From positions 1 through 64,000 of the forward strand of contig NW_025947373.1 of the NCBI RefSeq assembly GCF_000764305.2: a stretch of 64,000 nucleotides of DNA. The letters run 5' to 3'. Below, one piece after another: positions 11,062 through 22,811 of the stretch (its first letter is position 1; each line of letters opens with the position of its first letter). A program made the position numbers and the translations under genes. The stretch is from Hyalella azteca (taxonomy: Eukaryota; Arthropoda; Malacostraca; Amphipoda; Hyalellidae). Below the pieces are notes generated by a model. That model was not told where the DNA came from and did not search any database. It was given only the letters and a program-made list of their open reading frames with translations.

Positions 11062-11628
11062 TCATTTCCACTTATTAGCTAAATGGGGAAATTTTCTGAA
11101 CAGATTGGCTATCGCTGGTCTTCTCCTGAACATTTGATAAAGATACAGTGATACTTTTCCTAGTTTGGGATATTGATATCCAAGTTTGCCAAGCCATTGC
11201 AAGTTTTGAGCTAAACTTTTGCTAATACCAATATGCTCAGAAAGAATGGTTTCATAGGAAAATCTTGGTATTTCACCAAGGTTTTGTTGAAATCGGTTTT
11301 TGTACATAAGTTGTAAAAAATAACCAAACTTAATTGCATCTCTCAAGGGAGCTTTTTGCCGTGATAGTATAGCATCCTTATTTCTTATTAAATAAAGTAA
11401 TACTTTATCATAATCATCAAAATCCCTTTTTCTTAAATAATTCCTGCTTATAATATTTTTTCTATGCTTTTTCAACCAGGCATTAATAATTTCTGGCTTT
11501 TCCAATTTTGTTTTGAATACTCGCCTCTCACGAGGCTCAGGAAGTTCAGGGACTGAGCCTCTGCAGCCCCACTGCTTAGATCCTGCATCACCAGCTGCTG
11601 ATGCCAGTGCTGACTCATCAGCATCCAT
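11062..11628 (-). CDS. Gene A, exon 3 (uncharacterised protein, 266 aa in all)
   Basis: Terminal exon of a three-exon gene: exon 1 22271-22160, exon 2 21732-21611, exon 3 11628-11062. The acceptor CATCAG precedes 11628. Exon 3 enters in phase 0 and stays open for 188 codons to the stop. It has a low-complexity Ala/Pro/Arg leader (SALASAAGDAG), then a roughly 140-residue helix-rich segment beginning KLEKPEIINAWLKKH, with LSEHIGISKSLAQNLQWLGK and a C-terminal FPHLANKWK. I do not recognise this domain. It is about 65-70% identical by eye to gene C exon 3. Intact despite the 10-kb intron 2, so probably under constraint. Confidence 0.75.
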   Translation of the reverse strand: MDADESALASAAGDAGSKQWGCRGSVPELPEPRERRVFKTKLEKPEIINAWLKKHRKNIISRNYLRKRDFDDYDKVLLYLIRNKDAILSRQKAPLRDAIKFGYFLQLMYKNRFQQNLGEIPRFSYETILSEHIGISKSLAQNLQWLGKLGYQYPKLGKVSLYLYQMFRRRPAIANLFRKFPHLANKWK

Positions 11629-11639
11629 CTGATGAAAAA

Positions 11640-11755
11640 ATTTCATACCTTGTATCAGAGTATAACATAGCTTATATCAAAGTATGACATTGCTTATAGC
11701 AAAGTATGACATAGCTTATAGCAAAGTATGACATAGCTTATATCAAAGCAAGACA
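11640..11755. repeat. 22-bp tandem repeat in intron 2 of gene A
   Basis: Copies of CATAGCTTATATCAAAGTATGA. The same array lies next to exon 3 in genes B and C, and is longest in B. Confidence 0.9.
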
Positions 11756-13187
11756 TAATTTAGCATAGTGGTTATTTCAGTATTTTTCATTGCAAACCAA
11801 ATTTGCTGTTCATTCAACGTATATGTTTTATTTCAATACCATACATTTCTCTTTATTTTTCCAGTCATGGTAAAAAATTCCAATAATTATCTTTTTCATG
11901 CATGTGCTTGATCAGCAACATTGTCACTAATAGAAGCAGGCAGATTGATGTCCAATGCTCTGATGACTGCAATTGCCTTGGTAAGTGCTTGTCAGGATCC
12001 ATAATTGTACGAAGCTTTTAAAACCAGGTATGTTAGTGTTCATTTGGCTTTGTAATTGATTTACTTTATTCTTACTTATGTTTACACTTTGGCACGTGTG
12101 TTCATCCACTTTCTTGCAATGCTGGCTTTTAATCTAAAGAACTAAATTGCACAATAGCAAGTTATTTATATGATTTTACTTCAATTGCTTTACTATTTCA
12201 ATCCCCTAATTTCAATGCTTGCTATTCTATTTCTTCAATACATACAAATCTAGTTTCAATTTATATGCTTCATCCAATAAGTTGCAATTGTGCCCATTTA
12301 CCTTATCATCAAGTATATTTAAATTAAGCTAAAATTACCGCTTGCTGCTTGATTGTTTTGAAAATGCTAAAAGTTTTTGGTTTAATTAAGTGCTGTGAGT
12401 GAGGTTCTTTTATTTGATTGTGCTTTTATTGCTTAATGTTTCTGGGAGTTTCCTCCAATCAGGGGTTTCCTCCTGATCGTTGTGCTGGTAGGACGTGTGC
12501 CGCTTGCATGAAATTCATTGCCACGGGCAATAAATTTCACATAAATTTATTGCCTGGTTTTTATTGCATCGGTTTTTGAGTTTTGAGCTGGTAGTGCTAT
12601 TCTCAAATCTGAGCTCACATGTTATGAATCCAGTGAAGTGATTGTGGTAGATCAGGGAACTCATTGAGCCACTAGAAGTGTGAAAGACAGTTTAAAGTGT
12701 TCAGGTGAGGCTAATACTTTCAAATTTCATACATATTGTAATTTTTGAAAAAAATTGGATTTGCCTAGATTAAATCTAACTTAGCAATCAAACATTCAAG
12801 TTGAAAAACAAAATAGCCTTTCTTTGGTGAAGAAGTGAATCAACGATGGCAAAGTGTGATAGACACAAATATTTAGGTATTCAAAGAAAAAATACAGTAA
12901 ATGCATTTGTAACTCAGGAAGGTGTCAAGTGTGCAGGAATTGTGCATTCGAGCCCAGGCCTGAACTAAATATTATTGCATGTATCCAGTCGCCAGAATGC
13001 TGCCAGCCGCGGCCAAAATTCCTTACCCTGGAACCCAACAGGAAGAGATAGTGTAGATACAGCAAGAGTACCAATAAATAGTGAAACCTTTTGAACTTAC
13101 TATCCATTGAAATAGTGAACCTTGAAAAACAGAATTAGTGCAACTAGATAAACAAATTAGCAAAAACTACAAGAAAAAAAACAAATT

Positions 13188-14465
13188 ATGGCAAAATGTG
13201 ATGTGATTGAGCCCACTAAGGGTAGTTCATGTTCAATCTGCTGTAAGTCTTGCAAAGCACCATTGGCCATTCAATGCAACAAATGTCGTTTCTTTATACA
13301 CCTTCAGTGTACAGAGCTTTCCCTTTACGTTCTTGTGAGACTTGACAAAACCAGTTTCATATGAAACACTGCGTTATGAAAGAATGCGGAGATAAATACA
13401 ACGTGAGTGAAGCAAAGCTTCAGTCAGCCATGAATGTTCAGCAAACAGACATATCCAGTATGGCCTCTTCCATTTCCCCCTACCAGCCTTACCCCCTCCT
13501 CCCATTCCCCCTCCCCCTCCTCTCCCCCAACCCTAATCCTGCCATAAGACAAAACCTCACTCCCACCCTTACCCCTGCTCAGAGCCCAACCCCTACCCCC
13601 ACTCACACACTTGCACCCAGTACTAACCCTACCTCTGCTCTCAATCATGCCCTCAGACCCACTCCTACCCCCACAATTACTTCTGACCCCACTCTCCCCC
13701 TGCTCAAACCCCCCATTCCCATATTGCTCCCAACCCTACCAATAACCTTCTGGATTTAGAAATCGGTTTGCCATCATCTGTTCCAACCTTACCCTCCTCC
13801 CAAGAAGCTTATGTACCCTCAGGCAGACCGCAAGTTGAAAAAGGTGTTTGCTGGAAATAACTTCAAAAGAAATGTGAATATGGAAAGAACAGTGAAGGAT
13901 GCACATTCTCACACCCTAGAATGTGTTATAAATTCTTTGATTACGGAAGCAGTCATCCCAGAGGGTGCAAAAAGGGTAAGGATTGCCCCTTATATCATCC
14001 TATGCTGTGCTGGAGTATCATGAACAGAGAGGAGAATTTTGGTAAGATGATTGCATCAAAGAAAGTTGTCATTTCCACCATATCAAATCAAGAAAACAAA
14101 GTGGAGAAAATAGCAATAGAGCAAGAGCCAATGTTATGCCCTCACAGCAAATGGTTATGCCAACTGCACAGCACGCCCCTCATACTCAGGGAAGACAGAA
14201 CAACGCTGAGAGAAACACCGTTGGAAGGAGCAGTTATGTACGGGGTAGAAATGAACAGAGTCAATAGAGAAGGACAGACAATTTAGCTACTCCACCGAGT
14301 AGCCAATGTGTATGGGGCAGAGAAGCACGTGAGGGGCAAGAGCTTACCCTCAGTGCTTTTTTAGACATGAAGGACCAAATGCAACATCTAATGTATCAAT
14401 TGGAAAGGATGCAACTCCAGACGAAGGAGCTGCTAGATCAGGGATGCCTGGCAGAGCGGTGTTGC
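13188..14465 (+). pseudogene. CR1-like LINE ORF1, broken
   Basis: From ATG 13188 the frame encodes a cysteine-rich segment (CSICCKSCK, then CNKCRFFIHLQCTEL), a PHD-like zinc finger known from CR1-group ORF1 proteins. A stop follows near 13352. Then come a Pro/Thr-rich stretch (13460-13750, TPTPT-like) and, in another frame near 13921-14020, a CCCH-like finger with a C-x5-C-x3-H core (CKKGKDCPLYH). ORF1 proteins bind the element's RNA. Several frame breaks make it non-functional. The promoter and 5' UTR are probably about 12400-13187. Confidence 0.65.
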
Positions 14466-14470
14466 TGTAG

Positions 14471-14968
14471 GTGAGAACACCAATAAGGGAAGAGTCTGGC
14501 ATCCTGCTGGCCAATATCGAGGGGCTCTTCCCACAAACAGCACGTCAAAACATTGGCGTGCTGAGAGAGATGGCCGATGAGTGTGGGATCTTTATGATTG
14601 CACTAACAGAGTCGCGCCTAAGAAAAGATATCCTGGATGCAGAAATTGCAATGGAAGGATTCCAACATTACCATGCGGACCGAATGGAAGGGAGGAAGAA
14701 GGGAGAAGTAATTGTTTACCTTAGGAGCTCCCTTGCAAGAAGCACGGTGGAATTGAGATCGAAATCTGGAAACTCTGATGGATTTGTTGAACATGTACTA
14801 CTCCACATAAAAAACTTGACCTCTGCATAGCCATAATCTATAGGCCGCCTGCTTGCCCATCAGAAAATGTCAACAAAACCCTGAAGTAAATAGAAACCAG
14901 GGTGACTGGACTGGGTGAACCAGCCCCCAGCATGATAATAGGGGAGACTTCGATCTCCCATGTATCCA
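14471..14968 (+). pseudogene. CR1/L2-like LINE ORF2, endonuclease part 1
   Basis: Open from 14471 to 14830 (ILLANIEGLFPQTARQNIG, then IALTESRLRKDILDAEI). After a frame break it continues to GDFDLPCIHW at about 14944-14971. This is an apurinic/apyrimidinic-like endonuclease, which nicks target DNA to prime reverse transcription. The coding sequence stops exactly where a Penelope-like element is inserted and resumes at 17618. Confidence 0.8.
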
Positions 14969-15562
14969 TTGGACAAGGAATTTAAAAGCAAAGAAAACAC
15001 CAAGCAAATTCAACATATCGATATTGAAAATGATACAAAGTCCAGCTCCATCATCAGTTCTACTAACTAAAAATGAATAAAATGTTGTTGACATACGTCC
15101 TCTTTCTATAAATCATGGCAGAATAAACATCTCTGTAAGGAATTGGCTAGTAAAAGGAATTCATTGAAACAATTAACAGCTAGGATGACAGTGTGATGCA
15201 CAAGTCAGGCACTTATTCTCCACCGTGGACACTTTTGTTGTCAGACAGCATGCTGGGCAAGCAAAACCCACCGCAAAAAAACTGACTAATCTTAGTATAC
15301 ACAAGATTCAGCCCTGTGACCTTGAGAAAGTTGTTTTCAACTTAGTTCTTACAATATAGAACCTTGTACTAAGTTCTTGCTTGAGTTTGGTTTTGATTTT
15401 GTCTTCCTGTTTTCAAACTGGATAATTTCAAATTTTTATAGCATTTGAACGTCTTGCTATGAACTTGAAAAATGTGGCTACTTCTAACCGCCCAGAATTT
15501 CTTGGTAATCTTCAAAGCTTAGCATATCGTCACTTCTACAGTTTGAAATCTACAAAATTTTC

Positions 15563-17110
15563 TTGGCAGTTTTTCAACCTCGTGACTACGAACTTTTGAG
15601 GGACCTAGCCAAGAATAAGGATCTGGTTATATACAAGCCTGATAAAGGTTGCGGCGTGGTTCTGGTTGACCATAACCAATACACTGGCAGTATGCTTGCT
15701 CTCATTTTCGACCTTTCAAAATTCGTTGAAATCACTAGCCCTATCTCTATAACTATTTTGAAAATTGAGGATCAAATTAATACCTTCATTCATAAACTTA
15801 AAGATTTCTTACTCCTTGCCTCTAAAATTTTTTGTAAAACTTCACGTTTCTGGTTTGTGCCCTGGCATATTGTACGGCCTTTCCAAAATTCATAAGCCTG
15901 ATTTTGCTTCAAAATTTCAATTCCGACCTATTCTTGCTAGGTATAATACCCTGAGCTTCAACATAGCTTAATTTTTAGTTCCCATTTTGAATTGTCTAAA
16001 TCTTAACCAGTTTACTGTTGATAGTACGTACTCTTTTGTCGACCGTTTGAAAGATTTTACCAATGTTTTGCACCTGACTAAGGCTTTGCTTGATGTGAAA
16101 AATTTGTTCATTAATATTCCTCTTGCAGAAAACCATTGAAATCTGCCTCAACTCTTTGTTTAAGGATGCGAATGATCTGGTGACTGGTCTCAACCACAGT
16201 CTTTTAAAAAAATTACTGAAATTATCAGTTATGAACTATTTTTTTCATTTTTGCTGGTAAACTTTATAAGCAAGTTGATGGTTTAGAAATGGGCCATCCC
16301 CTTGGTCCCACATTTGCTAACATTTTCATGTGCTTTCATGAAGTTTCTTGGTTGTGCCGATTGTCCCATTGATTTTAAACAAATTTTTTATAATAGGTAT
16401 ATTGATGATACCTTTCTGATCTTTGAGCATCCCTCTCATGTGCCTTTTCTTTGATTACCTAAACCTCAAACATCCTTCAATAAAATTCGCTATGGAATCA
16501 GAATCCAACGATTGCTTGTTGTTTCTCAATTGCAAAACTACCAAGTCTGGCGGTCGTTTTCAGACTTCCCTTTAGCAAAAACCGACATTTACTAGCTTGG
16601 ATATGAGCTTCTTTAGCTTCTGCTCATTTTGTTTCAAATTGAATAGTCTTCAAACTTTGATATACAGTGGCTATAGGGTTTATTCTGTCTTCAATGATAT
16701 GCATTTGGAATTCGGATTCAATTGTAATATATTTCAGCTTAATGGTTCTCTATTGTGCCTTGTGTTTAGTAAAATCAAACGCTTATCTAACAAATTTTCT
16801 GAAACTGTGATTAAATGCGATAGTAAGAAAACTAGTTATTGCACATTGCCCTATTTTGGTAGTACATCTGAAACTATGTCCAGAGAACTAAAGATTTTGT
16901 TTATGAAATATTTCCCAAACATAAATTTGCATGTTTTGCTGGTAAATAATTTCAAAATTGGTTCTTTCTTCAGGTATAAGGACGCTATTCCTGCCCAGAT
17001 GCAATCAAACCTGTTCTACGAGTACAGTTGAGTGTGCTGTTCATCTGTGTACGTTGGAATGAAGTCACGTAACTTCTACATCCGGGTTTCTGAACACTGT
17101 GGCAGGAGCT
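15563..17110 (+). pseudogene. Penelope-like reverse transcriptase / GIY-YIG endonuclease, broken
   Basis: Seen in order across several frames: KPDKGCGVVLVDHNQY (about 15637-15684), an ILYGLSKIHKPD motif (about 15865-15902), EMGHPLGPTFANIFM (about 16287-16331), the catalytic YIDDT (16398-16412), a C-terminal region, and a GIY-YIG-like nuclease at 17035-17110 with VYVG, arginines and a SEHC motif. The order RT then GIY-YIG defines canonical Penelope elements. Multiple stops and shifts (near 15895, 15971 and 17030) make it a dead copy. Upstream coding may begin near 15400. Confidence 0.85.
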
Positions 17111-17469
17111 ATCTTTCAAACTTGCCTCTCACCAAGCCTCCTCATTCTTCCCTCCACCTTAATGCTTAAAAGCACAACGTGGCTGTATCTGAGAGTGATT
17201 TCAGGATACTGGGTTCCACTTCAGGCTGCTTGGATTTGAGAATTTTTGGGAGTCTCTACATATATTCAAACAAAAACCGGGTCTCAATAATGCGTTTAGA
17301 TCATATAATCTGGAAATAGTGAATCGCTAGGTTTTTATATTATTTTCGTATGCCCTAGGTCTAAGTTAATCCAATCAAGTCCTAGTTTTTTTATATGTTA
17401 GGTCTTGTTTTGGTTTTGTCTGTCTTAGAATTTTTACTTATAATAATATGTTTTTATTCATTTTTTGTT

Positions 17470-17515
17470 AGTCAAACTGATGATGGAGCTGGACTCTGTA
17501 AGGTTTTCAAAATTG
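17470..17515 (+). ncRNA. Hammerhead-ribozyme-like relic in the Penelope terminal repeat
   Basis: CTGATGA at 17477-17483 is followed by TGGA...(C)TCT and then TAAGG. In the sister copy at 24208 the same place reads CTGATGATGGATCTGGACTC then CAAAAC, where TGGA pairs with TCCA as stem II. Many Penelope elements carry hammerhead ribozymes in their terminal repeats. Here the conserved GAAA after stem II is AAAA or worse, so I infer a decayed, probably inactive motif. Confidence 0.35.
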
Positions 17516-17626
17516 ATATGGTGAATTAGCTTGGTGTTTTCTTTGCTTTTAAATTCCTTGTGAACTTCCAATATAAGCTGACTGCTAATATAAGTACTTA
17601 TATATGATCTAAATCTGTTGGACAAG

Positions 17627-19560
17627 TCTTGGCAACGTGGAGGTTGGTGACCGTGACAGAAGTCAAGAAGCCAAACTAGTGAAGTTTGCTGCGGAACACT
17701 TGCTCTGTCAGCAGGTACGGTTGCCGACAAGTGAACGAAATATTCTCGATCTTTTCTTTACCGATAATGAAAGGATGGCGGTTGACATTCAGGTTAAATG
17801 AACCTCACTGTTGGACCACTGCCTGATGAGGGTGGATACAACAATTGCAACTGATACCCATCTCAGAGCTATACCCCAAATATGACTGGCAGGACTTAAA
17901 CAAAGAACAATTGGGACGCAATTTGGAATGAACTTGACAAAACTGACTGGAGAGAAGAGTTTCATGATGTTAATGCAGAGATTTACACAAAACTTTGTGG
18001 CAAACTAGCACAGGTATGTGTGCGTAACACCCCTAGAAAAACCGGCCCCAAAGTCTGCAGCATTCCGGGAGACTGAAGAATCCACATGAGAAATGACACA
18101 CATTTGAATGAACAAATAGCTGAATCCACTAATGATATGAGGAGACAGAGACTAATAGATTTGCATAATGAAATTGAACTTAAGTTGCAGGACTTGCATA
18201 CGATAGAAGAAGAAGCTGCAAAGGGACAAGTAGTGGAGGTAATCCTAAAGAACCTGAAGTCCGTTCTTCAAATATGCCCAGTCCAAGGCTAAAATAAAGA
18301 TGCCAGTGAGCCTGCTGAAAGATAATGATGGCCTTGTTGGAGATGACCAGGGCATGTGTGAGTTATGAGGATCGCAGTTTGAATCAGTCTTCAGTAACCC
18401 CTGCTACTCAAGGCAGGAGAATCAAATCAAAATTCTCCAGGAACTGCCAGGAGAAAATGGGTTGGAGAACATTGAGTTTGGGCCAGAAGATATGGTAACA
18501 TGTATCAAGGAATTAGCAACGTTCTCAGCACCAGGACCGGATGGAATTCCGGCCGTGCTGTTGATGAAGTGTGTTTGAACTCTGAAGGCCCTGCTCACAA
18601 TGCTCTGAAAAGCCTCAATGATGGAGGGAATTATTCCTGAGGGCCTAAAAGTGGGAATGATAATGCTAAATCACAACAGAGGCTCGAGGGACAAACCTCA
18701 AAATTACAGACCGGTGACCTTGACCTCACAGGTGATCAAGGTTTTTGAGAAGCTAGTGGCCAGGAGGCTTGTCCAGTACATGGAAGAGGCAGGTCTGTAT
18801 AATAACGGACAACATGGTTTCTAACGAAATCATTTCTGTTTGTCACCCAGCTCGAGGAGGGAGCTGGCATGAATGTGGTATACCTGGACTTTGCTAAAGC
18901 CTTTGACAAAGTTGCCCATGGGGTGCTCTTCAAAAAGCTGAGACTGTTGGGGGTGGGGGGAACCTGTTAGGGTAGATCCACAACATCCTTACAATAGCGT
19001 ACAAGCTGTTGCAATTGTTAACTCAAAATAGAGAGAAGCGAGAGTGAAAAGAGTTGTGCCACAGGGCTCGATGCTTGGACTGATCCTCTTCCTCATCCAC
19101 ATTGCCGAAATCAACTCAGAACTTACCCATGCAACTACATTGTCATTGCGGATAATACAAGAGTGCTGATAAAAATCACAGAGGACATAGCCTGCAAGAG
19201 GTTACAGAACGACTTGTCGACATCTATGATTGGCCCTAGTGAACAATATATGCAGTTCAATGGCAACAAGTTTGCAGTAATGAGATACAGAGTTGGCACA
19301 GAGATCGGGATGCCACATCGCTACATGGCAGTAGATGGCATAGAAATTGAAGAGAAGCAACTAGGTTGAGACCTCGGAGTGTTGATTTGTACTGAAGCCA
19401 CATTTGATGACCACATCAAGGAAATAGTTGCGCAAGGGAGACAAAGGATAGGGTGGACCTGGCAACATTTTGAACAAGGGAACAGCACCAATGATTACAC
19501 TCTACAATACACTACAATAATACCTACACTAAAATAATATTAGACTTCCTGAAGTAGAAC
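17627..19560 (+). pseudogene. CR1/L2-like LINE ORF2, endonuclease part 2 and reverse transcriptase
   Basis: It resumes the endonuclease (LVKFAAEHLLCQQVRLPTS, NILDLFFTDNERM, then LLDHC). After a linker (18086-18290), RT motifs follow: CIKELATFSAPGPDGIPAVL (18515-18560), EGLKVGM, NYRPVTLTSQVIKVFEKL (18700-18755), QHGF, and MNVVYLDFAKAFDKV (18870-18915). The catalytic YADD appears as IADN near 19150. That substitution, together with many stops, shows a long-dead copy. The 3' end lies near 19560. No polyA tail recognised. Confidence 0.85.
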
Positions 19561-21446
19561 CTGCATCTTGGTCCTGCTGTGCCTCAGAGGGTACATTATT
19601 TTCCTCATTTTTGCTAATAAGTGGACTCACAATATGTACAAAGTTTATAATGTGTATAAAGCATTAAATTCTTCTTCCAAAAATAAGTATTTTTATGAGT
19701 TGGGTTTGAATTGTCTGCATGTTTTGGCTGAGAAAGATTAAGATATAAGAACTGCTTTTATAACCCAGGCAATTAAATTCTTATCAGACCTCATCAGTGT
19801 TGTGCAGTCAATAATCCCATCTCCATCTTCCCTTAACTCTTTGGCAGGCAAGCATTGAAATATCCCATAAATAAAATTTCAGAAACCAGTTCAAGTTAAA
19901 AGTATTATATGAAATATTTATTTGTAAGTATTTTTAAAAATTTTGCATATTGCATATTATTTTTTGCACATACCTCATGAGAGGGCGGCACATACCTCAC
20001 GAGAGGGCGGCACATACCTCATGAGAGGGCGGCACATACCTCATGAGAGGGCAGCACATACAAATACATACCTCATGAGAGGGCAATACATACCTCATGA
20101 GAGGGTAATACATACCTCATGAGAGGGTAATACATACCTCATGAGAGGGCAATACATACCTCATGAGAGGGCGCCACATTGTTCCCGGGAGGCATCTACT
20201 CATTTTCTACCCAACCATCTGCTCTCTATATATGAATCACATATAAATTATTGTTAAATGTATGTTTTCTTTCTGTTATTTTCAGTCTTTAAATTCATTG
20301 TAGTTATGACAACTTGGCTAATTATTGCAATAGTGAGGGAGGGACTATGCAAGTGCAATTGCTGATCCCTAAATTGATGAATCGCTAAGTGGAATTGCCA
20401 CAAGTTGTTGGTGAGTTTAGTTAGGTGTGATGATTGAACACTATTGAACACTTTTGCAATGATGATGCAATGATGTTTTGTAAGTGTCCTGTAATTTTTA
20501 CTAGCAGCTAATCTGATTAATTGGCTTTGTATGTGTTTTACTTATCATCCAATGTTTATCGCAATTCTTATTTCAACTGTAACTTCCTTGCAATTTATTC
20601 ATGAATGCTTTATTTTGTTTATTTATCTTAAAAACTTTACAACTTTTACAAATTACTTGAGCAGTTTATTCTGGTTCTGGTTTTAGCTTATCTTTGCAAA
20701 TGTTTTACTGATTTCACTTCAAATATTATAATGTTTGTCTCTTTTGTGTTTCACATTTCTTGCTGCACGCAACCAGCTTGCTATCATTCAGGAATCTATT
20801 TTAGAGTTTTATTGCAGCAGTTTTAACAACCAATTTCCCTTCAGGCTTAGTATTATTATCTACTTGGACAGGTTATTGATTTTTATATTACTTATTTTTC
20901 AGTTCACCAATGATGGAACAACTGGTAACCCTGTCCATGCTCCTTATCCCTAATCATAACTCACAACTCCTGAACACAATTTAACTCATCCACTTGTTAC
21001 ACTGTACCACAACCACACAATAATTAGCAATTCTCTCATACATCATTGCACTGTATTTTCATTTCAATTTATTATAAAAAACACCAGTCTTTCATTTGCC
21101 TTTCGCTTTAACAAGATAGAAGGGTTGTAGCCAAACCAAACTCAAAGTAGGTAATACGGTTACCTCACCTGCAACATGAGACATCTACCCGGCAACAACA
21201 TACCTCAGCTTTAAGTTCCATCTTGCCTGGCCAACAAAATGAAGGTACATGAGATAGCAGGTCTGCAGGAGCAGCACTGAGATGTTGACTTGCACCGCCC
21301 TAGGGTAAAAAGGGTATAAGAGGGGATGGTATAGTAATGATTCAGTAACGTGAGGGACACTGCAGTAATAGGTTATTTGTGGGTATAGGTGAAAATGTGA
21401 TGATGATGGCATAACATTTTCAACTACCAATCATGGAAAATTAGTT
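19560..21446. other. Right part of the composite insertion, with a minisatellite
   Basis: AT-rich with no gene recognised. 19970-20180 is a tandem repeat of CATACCTCATGAGAGGGCRR (unit about 22-25 bp). The rest, to 21446, is presumably carrier transposon sequence without a recognisable ORF. Confidence 0.6.
19972..20182. repeat. Minisatellite, ACATACCTCATGAGAGGG unit
   Basis: About nine copies of a 22-25 bp unit; copies differ by GCGGC or CAATA after the GAGAGGG core. Confidence 0.9.
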
Positions 21447-21610
21447 TAATTTAGTATGTTTAACATCAAAAAACAGTCAAATCTGAGTATCACGTCAATT
21501 AATTAACTGTAGCGCATACCCTATCAAAACAATTTCAGCTGCCTCTATTTCCCAATTAATTGTGAAAATATGTACATATATGAAAAAATTGTCATTTTTA
21601 CTGCAAGTAC

Positions 21611-21732
21611 CTGCGAACCATATAGAAATGATTCCTCCTTCACAGTTACATCCAAATTCTCATTTTCAGGCTCCTGCTTGATGTAGATTTCAGGGACTTG
21701 GATGACTGGAGTGGGAGCATCCATGTTCAATA
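21611..21732 (-). CDS. Gene A, exon 2
   Basis: A 122-nt exon with acceptor TTCCAG before 21732 and donor CAG|GTAC after 21611. It encodes LNMDAPTPVIQVPEIYIKQE then PENENLDVTVKEE. The acidic text holds two psi-K-x-E motifs (IKQE, VKEE), which in transcription-factor-like proteins are sumoylation consensus sites. The exon has identical length and phase in all three genes. Confidence 0.75.
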
Positions 21733-22159
21733 CTGGAAATCAAGTATTTTGTTTTACCATTGCCACTTCAGCAAAGTAAAAATAATCATACATCAGCATT
21801 TATGAATTTTCAATCAACAAGCAAATCTGTGTATTGTTTTGAAAAGAGCTTGAGATTGCTTAGGCTTTTACATTTCAACATGTTAAGTACGGCTTTGTCA
21901 TATTGTATACCGGTGGTAGTCGTGCTGCACTCAACATGTTGATAATTAGTAGAAAGCATACAGGGCTGAATGAAATAATATGCAAATACTGAACAACATA
22001 CCAAAAATCTAAGCCATATTAGTAGAATGTTATAGATATTGACACATAACAAAAAAATATGTTATAGACATTGACATGTAACACAAAAGATGTTATAAAC
22101 ATTGACATGTAACACAAAATATGTTATAGACATTGACATGTAATCCAAAAGATGCTTAC

Positions 22160-22271
22160 CTTCAGACTCAACTTTGATTTCAACAGCAGGCTCTAGGGGC
22201 AGATTCTGCTCAAAACTCTCATCACTCTTGACGTAGGAAAGTACAGGGCATTCTTTGGCATTGGACGCCAT
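22160..22271 (-). CDS. Gene A, exon 1 (start)
   Basis: Begins ATG (22271) MASNAKECPVLSYVKSDES and ends in IKVESE, with donor G|GTAAGC after 22160. MASN is chosen as start because all three copies share it. An extra in-frame ATG nine bases upstream exists only here. The 112 nt leave one base of a codon that exon 2 completes. With exons 2 and 3 it gives 266 aa. It holds a third psi-K-x-E motif (IKVE). Confidence 0.75.
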
Positions 22272-22811
22272 TGGATTCAAGTTACTAATTGATTGAATAT
22301 CTATCTTTTCAACTACCCAACAGTGAAGTTTGTGTTCATCTTCTATTCAGGAAGGTTTAGAAAGTGCAAATATACTACAGGACCTCTAAAAAGTGATATT
22401 GACAGTAGCTTGTGAACCAGTTCTTGAAGCAATTTCAGTTTTTTCTGTTGAACATCAAAATATTAGGTTAGAAAAGACAGAGAGGAAAATGATGATAGAT
22501 GAAAAAGATACAGAGGAAAATAAACAACTGTTGACAGGTACAGCTATAAGGGAAATTTGGAGGCTATTATTTAAATACATTGAAATATTTTTAAAGAATT
22601 AATCACACTTATCGTGATTATTAAACAATAGATGCTAGCCATTAACATGCTAAGATTTTAATAAAATCAATCAGGGGTGCAAAATTTTCTAAAAACATAG
22701 CATAGAATACAAAAATAATTGAATATTGAATGCTAAGAATCATGCAACATAAATGGAGAACCAAATAAAAGTGTAATTCAGATGAGTGCTAGGAAATACT
22801 TTTAGACTTAA
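22272..22811. other. 5' flank of gene A
   Basis: Conserved with 47669-48165 and 59521-60040 in the other units, so it probably includes the promoter. No convincing TATA box was seen. Confidence 0.5.

Larger units (their letters stand above)
14978..17617 (+). mobile_element. Penelope-like element with 9-bp target duplication
   Basis: TTGGACAAG lies at 14969-14977 and 17618-17626. Removing the intervening 2640 bp restores the LINE endonuclease codons ...CIHWTS... . The insert holds a Penelope-type reverse transcriptase with a C-terminal GIY-YIG endonuclease. Its 5' end (about 14978-15110) is an inverted copy of part of its own 3' end (about 17440-17580), the terminal arrangement typical of Penelope elements. 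Confidence 0.88.
11764..21446. mobile_element. 9.7-kb composite insertion in intron 2 of gene A, with 8-bp target duplication
   Basis: TAATTTAG occurs at 11756-11763 and again at 21447-21454. The matching intron of gene C has it only once (near 58772), so everything between is an insertion with an 8-bp target duplication. That length suggests a hAT- or P-type carrier. The ends read CATAGTGGTTATT (left) and, inward from near 21434, CATGATTGGTAGTT, a weak inverted similarity. The carrier now contains a CR1-like LINE holding a Penelope-like element. No carrier transposase is recognisable. Confidence 0.7.

Noticed and set aside
13424..13648. Gly-rich minus-strand ORF
   Set aside because: Antisense of the Pro/Thr-rich part of the LINE ORF1.
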